From: a virus
IMG/VR virus record: IMGVR_UViG_3300009156_000421
Coordinates: 1-34,028 of that record
Reading direction: 5' to 3' (one strand)
Length of the DNA stretch: 34,028 bases
Part shown: positions 6,563 through 12,814 of the stretch, in pieces
Position numbering within the stretch: the first letter of the stretch is position 1
How the letters are laid out: every line of letters starts with the position of its first letter
Translations under genes and position numbers: made by a program
Notes under the pieces: model-generated
Database searches by the model: none
Seen by the model: only the letters and a program-made list of their open reading frames with translations
What the model was told of the DNA's origin: nothing

Positions 6563-7027
6563 ATGGGTCCACGGGCGAACTTTGAATGCGCCCACTGCAC
6601 CGACGTGGAATTCGGGCCCGAGCCGACCCAGATCGTCGTCTACGAGGATCTCCCGCTCAAGAGCGTGCGGTGCCCGGTGTGCAGCTGGAAGAAGGGTTTC
6701 CGGCGGCGATTTGATGCCATCCAAGTCTCCACCACCGGGCACCGCATCGCGAAGATCCTCGATCCGATGATGGAGCCCCAGATCAATCAGGCGTCGATGA
6801 TGAAAGACGACGCCAAGCGGAGCGAGCGGCAACTGGCCGAGGATCACGCCCGCGCCATCGAGATCCTGCCCGAGCCCCAGCGCCCGGCGATGCGGGAGGC
6901 GCTCCACGGCGGGCCGTCGAAGTGGGTGCCGGCGAAAACGGTCGGGATCTCGCCCCAGGCGGCCTATGACTCGCGGATGCACATCTGGCCGCACATCAAC
7001 CGCCGCATCGTGCCGACGCGGGCCTGA
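6563..7027 (+). CDS. zinc-ribbon protein between terminase and portal
   Basis: A 154-residue protein. The N-terminal domain has two CxxC knuckles, C9-AH-C12 and C37-PV-C40, a zinc ribbon that resembles FmdB-like regulators. The rest is helical with a basic stretch (KRSERQLAEDHARAIE) and a tail that mentions an HTH-like SPQAAYDSRMHIW. It starts after a TAGACT box and overlaps the portal start (TGATG). The position suggests a packaging accessory, possibly acting with TerL at the portal, but this is inference. Confidence 0.68.
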   Translation: MGPRANFECAHCTDVEFGPEPTQIVVYEDLPLKSVRCPVCSWKKGFRRRFDAIQVSTTGHRIAKILDPMMEPQINQASMMKDDAKRSERQLAEDHARAIEILPEPQRPAMREALHGGPSKWVPAKTVGISPQAAYDSRMHIWPHINRRIVPTRA

Positions 7028-8766
7028 TGGCCCCGAAGTCGTCCGCCTACGAGACCCGGCGGCGCATCGATGAGGCCCGCGAGCTCCTGCACGTCTACAT
7101 CACGCGCGCCGGCATCTCGCGCGAACAGCGGCGCGTGCAGGGGTCGAATCTGCGCCAGTGGTACGAGGCGGGCACGGAGGACGGCTACTCGGCCCGCTAC
7201 AACAAGTTGCGGGCGCATCTGGACCGGCTCTCCTCGTACATCTGGTCCCCCGACAGCGTCCGGTTCGGCGTGCATCTGCCGCCGGCCACGCGGAAGGACT
7301 GGCTCGATCCGGCCCAGACGGCGCGGGACGAGTTCCGCCAGGTCTGGGCGAACAGCGGCGCCGATCTCTCGGTGAGTCTCGCGCTCGAGTGGGCGCTGGT
7401 CTACGGCGCGAGCCCGCTCAAGATTCAACAGGATCCCCAGAAGGGCTTCGTCATCACCGCGATCGATCCGTGGGATTTCGGCGTGACCCGCGAGGATCAG
7501 CCGTCCCTCACCGATCAGGACGTGTACTGCCACTGGTACTCCTTGTCGATGCCGCAGTTCGAGCGGTGGGTGCAGGGCCATCCCCGCGAAGAGGAGATGA
7601 TTACCAAGGCGGCTCGGCTCGCGTCCCCGCACGCCGGGGGCTCCGGGTACACGCGGCTCGTCATCTCGGGGCTCACGGGCCCCTTTCCGAACTCGGTCGT
7701 CTCGGGCGCGATGCCGGGCGACGTGAACGACTCGACGTACTTGCTCGAGGCGAACGTGATCGAGCCGGTCGTCTTGCTCTGCGATGTCTGGGAGCGCCGC
7801 GCGTACCACGACACGCTCGCGGGGCCCTACGAGGACTGGCGGGTGACGACGGTGCTCCACGACGGCACCGAGCCCCTCATCCGGCGCCGGAACCCGATCT
7901 TGCCGTGGATGAAGACGCCGACGGGCCAGGTCTTCCCCGGGCAGGCCCCGTTCGGGATCCTCACGCCCCGGCCGATGCCGAACTACCTCTGGGGCCGCTC
8001 CGAGCTCGCGAGCCTCCTGATGCTCCAGCAATGGCGCGAGCGCCACGTCCGCTCGATGGACGAGGTCGTGCAGCGGCAGCTGGACCCGTCGAAGCTCTTC
8101 ATCGGTCTCAGCGACTTTGAAGAGGCGGGCCGGGCGCTCTCGAACGTCGGCGGCAGCTACGGCACGGGCGATCCGAACGTGAAGTTCGAGACGATCAAGG
8201 TGGAAGTCGGCCAGGAAGCGTTCGCCATGATCGGCCAGATCGACCAGATGTTCGATGATCAGAGCGGGATTCCGCCGACGCTCCAGGGCCAACAGACGCC
8301 CGGCGTCCGGTCGAACGATCAGCTGATCTCGATGGCGGGCATCGGCGCCGGCCGCATCCGGCACATGGCCCTCCAACTCGAGAGCGTGCTCTCCCACATG
8401 GCGACGTTGGGGTTCCGCATTCTCCAGCACGCGGACGACCAGACCTACGAATCGCCGCAGGGCCAGCGGTTCATCCTGGCCCAGCTGCCGTCGGGTCTGA
8501 CGCTCCAGGTGTCCGCGCACTCGTCCTCGCCGATCTTCTCGGAACAGACGCAGATGAAGGCGCTGGAACTCTTCAAGGCGGGCGCGATCGACGGCGAGTG
8601 GCTCATCGAACTGATGGACCCGCCGCACCGCGAGGAGATGAAAGAGACCTCGCGGCGGCTCGCGGAAGGCCGTGCCGAGAACCAGAAGCAGCTGATGATG
8701 CTGGCGGCGGCGCGGATCGAGCGCAAGGCGCAACGGCTCGGGCCGGGGCGGCCGGTGGGGAGCTAG
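7027..8766 (+). CDS. portal protein
   Basis: A 579-residue protein placed right after the terminase and before the scaffold and capsid genes, with portal size and features: an N-terminal helical region (RNKLRAHLDRL-like), a hydrophobic clip-type core (LALEWALVYGASPLKI), a long helix region and a DQSGIPPTLQGQQTPGVRSN loop, then a helix-rich C-terminus (EEMKETSRRLAEGRAENQ). The portal forms the twelve-subunit ring at the capsid vertex through which DNA is packed and ejected. ATG 7027 overlaps the upstream stop. The family is assigned from context and general layout rather than one signature motif. Confidence 0.75.
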   Translation: MAPKSSAYETRRRIDEARELLHVYITRAGISREQRRVQGSNLRQWYEAGTEDGYSARYNKLRAHLDRLSSYIWSPDSVRFGVHLPPATRKDWLDPAQTARDEFRQVWANSGADLSVSLALEWALVYGASPLKIQQDPQKGFVITAIDPWDFGVTREDQPSLTDQDVYCHWYSLSMPQFERWVQGHPREEEMITKAARLASPHAGGSGYTRLVISGLTGPFPNSVVSGAMPGDVNDSTYLLEANVIEPVVLLCDVWERRAYHDTLAGPYEDWRVTTVLHDGTEPLIRRRNPILPWMKTPTGQVFPGQAPFGILTPRPMPNYLWGRSELASLLMLQQWRERHVRSMDEVVQRQLDPSKLFIGLSDFEEAGRALSNVGGSYGTGDPNVKFETIKVEVGQEAFAMIGQIDQMFDDQSGIPPTLQGQQTPGVRSNDQLISMAGIGAGRIRHMALQLESVLSHMATLGFRILQHADDQTYESPQGQRFILAQLPSGLTLQVSAHSSSPIFSEQTQMKALELFKAGAIDGEWLIELMDPPHREEMKETSRRLAEGRAENQKQLMMLAAARIERKAQRLGPGRPVGS

Positions 8767-8770
8767 CGCG

Positions 8771-8989
8771 ATGCCCATCACGCAGGCCGACCTCCACAAC
8801 TGGTTCACCTACCACCCGCCCACCGAGGAGCAAGCGGGCCGCTACGGGGAGATCCGCGAGGCCGCGATGGACTTCGCGTTGGTCATCCTCACGAACACGC
8901 CGCCGTCGGCGGATCAGACCGCCGCGATCCGCAAGATTCGGGAAGCGGTAATGACGGCCAATGCCGCCATCGCCTGTGAGGGCCGATGA
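8771..8989 (+). CDS. Acb2-like anti-CBASS cyclic-nucleotide sponge candidate
   Basis: A 72-residue protein whose pattern closely matches the Acb2/Tad1 hairpin family as I remember it: N-terminal FTYHPP followed by Q-x-x-RY-x-x-IR, a helix ending A-x-x-F-A-x-x-I, a P-P-S turn, and a C-terminal helix ending E-A-V-M-x-A-NAAIA. Family members in Pseudomonas phages and T4 (Vs.4) bind cyclic oligonucleotides that activate CBASS, and some also block Thoeris. Shine-Dalgarno GGGGAG lies just upstream and the stop overlaps the next ATG. Placement between portal and scaffold genes fits early-acting cargo carried in a late operon. One oddity: the usual tryptophan before ANAAIA is threonine here. Function remains to be tested. 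Confidence 0.72.
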   Translation: MPITQADLHNWFTYHPPTEEQAGRYGEIREAAMDFALVILTNTPPSADQTAAIRKIREAVMTANAAIACEGR

Positions 8990-9117
8990 GGCTCAGGCGC
9001 CGCCGGGGGTTCACGTCGAAGGATGTGCGCCAGATGCCGCCGAAGCGGAAGCCCTTTGAGCGGGCGGGGGAGCGGACCCGGATGACCAGGCGGACGATCC
9101 GCAAGGCGTCCCGCTGA
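8986..9117 (+). CDS. 43-residue basic peptide
   Basis: ATG 8986 overlaps the Acb2-like stop (ATGA). The peptide begins MRLRRRRGFTSKDVRQ and is rich in Arg and Lys throughout, including RMTRRTIRK at the end. It is probably nucleic-acid binding. It is too short for family recognition; translation coupling to the gene before it is the main support. Confidence 0.5.
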   Translation: MRLRRRRGFTSKDVRQMPPKRKPFERAGERTRMTRRTIRKASR

Positions 9118-9129
9118 GGAGGCGCGGTC

Positions 9130-9282
9130 ATGTACGTCATCCTCATCGTGGTCTTGGTGCTCCTGCTCGCGGGCGTCTTTCCGACGTGGCCGCATAGTGC
9201 GTCGTGGGGCTACGGCCCGAGCGGGCTCGTCGGGGTCATCCTCATCGTGCTGCTGATTCTGTTCCTCACAGGGAGGCTCTGA
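9130..9282 (+). CDS. DUF3309-like small membrane protein
   Basis: A 50-residue protein with two hydrophobic segments (VILIVVLVLLLAGVFP and LVGVILIVLLILFL) around the polar loop TWPHSASWGYGPSG. That loop and the LP/FPTWP-x-S-x-x-WGYGPSG pattern are the signature of DUF3309, small membrane proteins common in proteobacteria, of unknown function. AGGAGG upstream (9116-9121) serves as ribosome site. The phage copy may affect the host membrane; its stop overlaps the next ATG. Confidence 0.75.
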   Translation: MYVILIVVLVLLLAGVFPTWPHSASWGYGPSGLVGVILIVLLILFLTGRL

Positions 9283-9374
9283 TGCCACACGCCCTGCTCT
9301 TCCAAGCGGCGACCCAGGCGCACGTCGGACCGCACCTGGTGCTCTTCTTCTGGTCGTTGTCGTGGTTCTTCTGA
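9282..9374 (+). CDS. 30-residue aromatic-rich peptide
   Basis: ATG 9282 overlaps the DUF3309-like stop (TGATG). The N-terminal half is polar and the C-terminal half (LVLFFWSLSWFF) is hydrophobic and aromatic, and may insert in the membrane. Short, no family known; a coupled microprotein is plausible but not certain. Confidence 0.4.
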   Translation: MPHALLFQAATQAHVGPHLVLFFWSLSWFF

Positions 9375-9393
9375 CCCCCGTAGAAATCGAAAC

Positions 9394-9421
9394 TTGACGA
9401 TTCGGGCCGGCGGGGTGTATT
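9394..9421 (+). promoter_or_regulatory. promoter for 9434 gene, short leader
   Basis: TTGACG (9394-9399), 16-nt spacer, TGTATT (9416-9421); TATTCG at 9418-9423 is an alternative -10. ATG 9434 follows 10-12 nt later and has no Shine-Dalgarno, so the transcript leader would be only a few nucleotides. Confidence 0.42.
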
Positions 9422-9433
9422 CGCTGGTTCGAC

Positions 9434-9901
9434 ATGGCGTTACCCCCGCCGTCGCCATCGGGAGCCGGGGCGGCCCCTCTCACGCCGCCGCCGATGGCGA
9501 CCCCGCCGACCCAAACCATGGGCGGCGGCATGACCGCGCAAGTCCGCGTCGAGATCAACAACGTCGTGAAGTCGCTGATCCGCATCATGGGGATGCTGAA
9601 GGAAGTCCGCTCCGACGAAGCGCGGGCCGTGCTCCAGGCGCTCAAGGCGATGGAGAAGGTCACGCCCGATGTGGATGAAGGCGTCAGCCAGTCCGAAGTG
9701 AAGGCGCTCATGGCGAGTGCCCAGACGGCGGCGCCGGGGCCCGGGATGGGCCGACCAGGCGCCTCGCCGGGGCCGCCCAGCGGGGGCTTGGGCCCGAAGC
9801 CGCCGTCGCCCATGAACGCGACGGGCATCGGCGGCGGCGGTGGCCTCGGCGGTGGCGGCGGCATTCCCGGCTTGGACAACGCCCTCGGAGGAGGACCGTA
9901 A
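9434..9901 (+). CDS. low-complexity hypothetical protein, virion-region
   Basis: A 155-residue protein with Pro/Ala-rich ends around a helical core, about residues 36-95 (VRVEINNVVKSLIRIMGM, then RSDEARAVLQALKAMEKV). The C-terminus is Gly-rich (GGGGGLGGGGG). Its position between portal and scaffold suggests a structural or assembly role. Stop and next ATG overlap (TAATG). Not recognised. Confidence 0.65.
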   Translation: MALPPPSPSGAGAAPLTPPPMATPPTQTMGGGMTAQVRVEINNVVKSLIRIMGMLKEVRSDEARAVLQALKAMEKVTPDVDEGVSQSEVKALMASAQTAAPGPGMGRPGASPGPPSGGLGPKPPSPMNATGIGGGGGLGGGGGIPGLDNALGGGP

Positions 9902-10140
9902 TGGCATCCAATGTGAGCATGAACAAGTTCGCGCCGAAGGCCTCGGGCATTCGCGATCCGCGCAACGATACCAGCAAGCGGAAGGGGATGTTCTGGAACC
10001 CCGTGCGGTTCCAGTATCTCGGCGGCGAGGCCGGGCCCTATACGCAGGCCGGCACGCGGCGCCCCCGCCGGATCGGCGTCCAGGGCGACGGCCAGGACGC
10101 GGTGGGCCCGATCTCGGATCGCGGACGCGGACGCGGGTAG
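9901..10140 (+). CDS. small basic hypothetical protein
   Basis: A 79-residue basic protein, Gly/Arg-rich, ending RGRGRG. ATG 9901 overlaps the previous stop. It has no signature motif. It belongs to the head gene cluster and could be a minor virion or DNA-binding protein; the function is open. Confidence 0.6.
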   Translation: MASNVSMNKFAPKASGIRDPRNDTSKRKGMFWNPVRFQYLGGEAGPYTQAGTRRPRRIGVQGDGQDAVGPISDRGRGRG

Positions 10141-10143
10141 GCC

Positions 10144-10686
10144 ATGGCGACCCCGGCCACGCCGCCGGTCCCGCCGACGCCGCCCACCCCGCCCGATCCG
10201 AACGTCGTGCAGTTGGGGCAGCTGATGGCGGTCCTCGGGCAAGACCCGAAATACCGGGATCGCATCCTCGGGCTGATCGAGGAAGCCTCCCCGACGACGC
10301 ACATCCCCGAGCGGGCCGTCGCCCGGCAGGCGGAACAGAAGATCGAGGCCGAACTCAAGCCGCTCCGCGAAGAGAACCAGAAGCTCACGCAACGGCTCGG
10401 GCAGATCGAGTCGAGCCTGGCCCAGCGGACGTGGCAGGAGCAGTTCGGCGTGGACGATGAAGAGTTCGTCGCCGTGACCGCGCTCGCCAAGGAAAAGAAG
10501 ATCGGCGATCCCAACACGGCGCTCGAGTACTACCGCCAGGCCGATCTGGGCCGGCCCCGGGGCACACAGTCGTCGGCGCATCTGAACGACGAGTCCCGCA
10601 AGGAGCTCTACCGGAATCCCAAGCAGTGGTACGAGAAAGAGGCGAACAAGATCCTGTCCGAATCGCGCCGACGCCGGTCGGCCTGA
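10144..10686 (+). CDS. putative scaffolding protein
   Basis: A 180-residue protein placed before the decoration and major capsid genes, where scaffold genes usually lie. It has a Pro-rich start, a helical coiled-coil centre (about 60-105, with AEQKIEAELKPLREENQKL), acidic patches and a very basic C-terminus (SESRRRRS), the layout of scaffold proteins that bind coat protein by the basic tail and leave the prohead. Called from layout and position; no catalytic protease motif was seen. Confidence 0.6.
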   Translation: MATPATPPVPPTPPTPPDPNVVQLGQLMAVLGQDPKYRDRILGLIEEASPTTHIPERAVARQAEQKIEAELKPLREENQKLTQRLGQIESSLAQRTWQEQFGVDDEEFVAVTALAKEKKIGDPNTALEYYRQADLGRPRGTQSSAHLNDESRKELYRNPKQWYEKEANKILSESRRRRSA

Positions 10687-10699
10687 AGGAGCGCCACCC

Positions 10700-11038
10700 A
10701 TGGCAGATCGCGTAGCCGTCGCAGGGGCCGCCGCAGGGACGGGGGGCGCGAGCTACCGGCGCATCCTGACCTCGCTCGCCAAGGTGGCCGGGAACTACGT
10801 CCTCAACGAGGCCAACTTCGCGGGACTCGGCCAGTATCTGCCCTGCCTCGCGCTGATCGCGGTCACGCCCGGCGCGGGCGGCGCGACCCTCCAGGTCTCC
10901 ACCGACAACGGCACGACGTGGCTCCCGCTGGTGACGGGCACCGCCGGCTTCGGCGCGTCGGTCTACCTCGACACGGCGAACACGTTCCGCCTCGTCATCA
11001 CGACTAACGCGGCCGATGTCCGCATCTTCGTGCAGTAG
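10700..11038 (+). CDS. capsid decoration or head protein candidate
   Basis: A 112-residue, small-residue-rich beta-type protein (ATLQVSTDNGTTWLPL and RLVITTNAADVRIFVQ) directly before the capsid gene. AAGGAG precedes ATG 10700. Such small Ala/Gly/Thr-rich proteins next to the coat gene are often decoration or cement proteins that bind the outside of the capsid. Inference from context. Confidence 0.55.
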   Translation: MADRVAVAGAAAGTGGASYRRILTSLAKVAGNYVLNEANFAGLGQYLPCLALIAVTPGAGGATLQVSTDNGTTWLPLVTGTAGFGASVYLDTANTFRLVITTNAADVRIFVQ

Positions 11039-11071
11039 GCACGTCACCAAAAGGAAGATCGGAGGCTCAAG

Positions 11072-12118
11072 TTGGCACTCGTAAATTTTGGGATCGTGCC
11101 GGGAGGTGCTGTCGGGACCGAGCTCCAGGCTGTCACGCGCCGCGCCGCGATGCCCGCCGTCGTCGTGCAGCTGGGCAAGGCCACGCCGACGCTGTCCGCG
11201 ATGCTCGCCGCCGCCGAACCCGTGAAGGGCGGCGTGTCGCCGGTCACCATTCCCGTGCAGGGCACGCGGATGGTGACGGGCCAGTTCGTGGATTACAGCG
11301 GCGCGGGCAGTGCGCCGACCGTGGCGCCGGGCCTGATGAACGCGGAGTACAACCTCAAAGCGTTCACGACCTGGATTCCCTACTATTTGTTTGAAGGCCT
11401 CATCCAGCAAGACGCGGAACTCGTCCCGATTATTTGGGCGAGAATGAACGATGCCGGCAACGTGGCGTCGGACACGTTGGCGACCAAGCTGTTCGCGCCG
11501 CTGTCCGCGAACACCGGCCTCGAACCCTTCTCCTTGCCCGATGTGTTCGCGGCGACCGATCCCACGCAGGGGGCGCTCGGGAACATTCCCGTCACCAATA
11601 CCTGGTGGAGGGGCAACAACGCCACCATCGCGTCCCTCAACGTGGGCGGCACCGCGCTGACCACGATCACGCGGGCGGGCGTGCTCGCCTCGCTCCACTG
11701 GGCGCAGAAGGGCTCCGGCGGCGAACCGCCGTCGTGCGGCCTGATGTCGCCCGGCGCGTTCATGGCGCTCGCGGCCGATGTGATCGGCGCCGAACGCTAC
11801 AACATCACGCCCGAGGGCAGCTACGGCGAGGTCGGCGAGGGGCCCACCGTCGCGTTCCCGGCGCTCCGCATCGGCGGCGTGTCGGTGTACTCCGACGTGT
11901 ACTACCCCGACAACACGACCATCGCCTGGCCGAACTACAACTACCTCCAGTACAAGATCCATCAGGACGCGGCCTTCACCGTGATCGGCCCCGAGTCGCT
12001 CCTGCCGCAGTACCAGCTGGGCTACGTCATGGTGATGCTGTGCCTGCTCGAGACGGTGTGCTCCAAGCGGAACGCCCAGAGCATGATGACCGGGTGGACG
12101 GGCGCGTTGACGATTTAG
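11072..12118 (+). CDS. major capsid protein
   Basis: A 348-residue protein in the place of the coat gene, after scaffold and decoration genes. It has mixed alpha/beta content, an N-terminal arm (AMPAVVVQLGKATPTL), E-loop-like and A-domain-like regions and no membrane segment or enzyme motif, consistent with an HK97-fold coat. It begins with TTG 11072; GGAGG at 11061-11065 is 6 nt upstream, and no better ATG is near. A TTG start for the most abundant virion protein is unusual. The coding region opens with an AT-rich patch. Confidence 0.75.
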   Translation: MALVNFGIVPGGAVGTELQAVTRRAAMPAVVVQLGKATPTLSAMLAAAEPVKGGVSPVTIPVQGTRMVTGQFVDYSGAGSAPTVAPGLMNAEYNLKAFTTWIPYYLFEGLIQQDAELVPIIWARMNDAGNVASDTLATKLFAPLSANTGLEPFSLPDVFAATDPTQGALGNIPVTNTWWRGNNATIASLNVGGTALTTITRAGVLASLHWAQKGSGGEPPSCGLMSPGAFMALAADVIGAERYNITPEGSYGEVGEGPTVAFPALRIGGVSVYSDVYYPDNTTIAWPNYNYLQYKIHQDAAFTVIGPESLLPQYQLGYVMVMLCLLETVCSKRNAQSMMTGWTGALTI

Positions 12119-12130
12119 CGACCATGGCCC

Positions 12131-12814
12131 GTGACCCTGCAAGACTACGTCACCAAGGTCTACCGGCTCCTCCGCGATACGGGGACGCTCTACAACCAAG
12201 CTGACGTTATCGCGTGGATCAACGAGGCGCGGCACCTCCGCGACTACGACACCCGCCTCGTTCGGAAAGTCGTCAGCTTCACCCTCGTCGCGTCCCAGTC
12301 CACCTATGACCTGAACCTCGTCCAGGCGGGGCAGATGGTGCGCGGGGACGCGGCCTTCGCGAACGCCCGCGACGTGGTCTCGATCTACGTCATCCCCACG
12401 GGCGGCTCGGCGGGCGGCAGCGGGCTCCGGTATCCGCTCGGGCGCGAGCCGTACTCCAAGATTTCCTATCTGACCTCCACGTCCTGGCCGTCCTATCCCC
12501 GCGCCTACGGGGTGCTCGGCTGGAACACGGTCGTCATGGCCCCGCCGCCGGCCATCGGCTACGCCGCCGAGTGGGATCTGGTGGGGAACTACCCCGACCT
12601 CGCGGGCCTCGCGGAGGTCGAGCCGATGCCGGATCCCTACAACGATCCGGTGCCGTACATGGCTGCCGCCATCGCCAAAGAAAATATGCAGCGATTTGAC
12701 GAGGCCCAGATGTTTGAAGGCACGTATGTGAAGCGCCTGAACCAGCTGGGCTTCGGCGTGCGGAAGTTCTCGATCAAGAATCCCGGCGCCGATCTTCCAC
12801 GCGGGATGCGCTGA
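12131..12814 (+). CDS. putative head-tail adaptor
   Basis: A 227-residue protein after the coat gene. The N-terminus (QDYVTKVYRLLRDTG, then DVIAWINEARHLRDYDTR) resembles adaptor and tail-completion proteins that bind the portal from below, in which an N-terminal helix bundle is followed by a beta part. Start GTG 12131 lacks a Shine-Dalgarno. Its stop overlaps the ATG of the next gene (TGATG). Likely a head-to-tail connector; family not proven. Confidence 0.58.
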   Translation: MTLQDYVTKVYRLLRDTGTLYNQADVIAWINEARHLRDYDTRLVRKVVSFTLVASQSTYDLNLVQAGQMVRGDAAFANARDVVSIYVIPTGGSAGGSGLRYPLGREPYSKISYLTSTSWPSYPRAYGVLGWNTVVMAPPPAIGYAAEWDLVGNYPDLAGLAEVEPMPDPYNDPVPYMAAAIAKENMQRFDEAQMFEGTYVKRLNQLGFGVRKFSIKNPGADLPRGMR

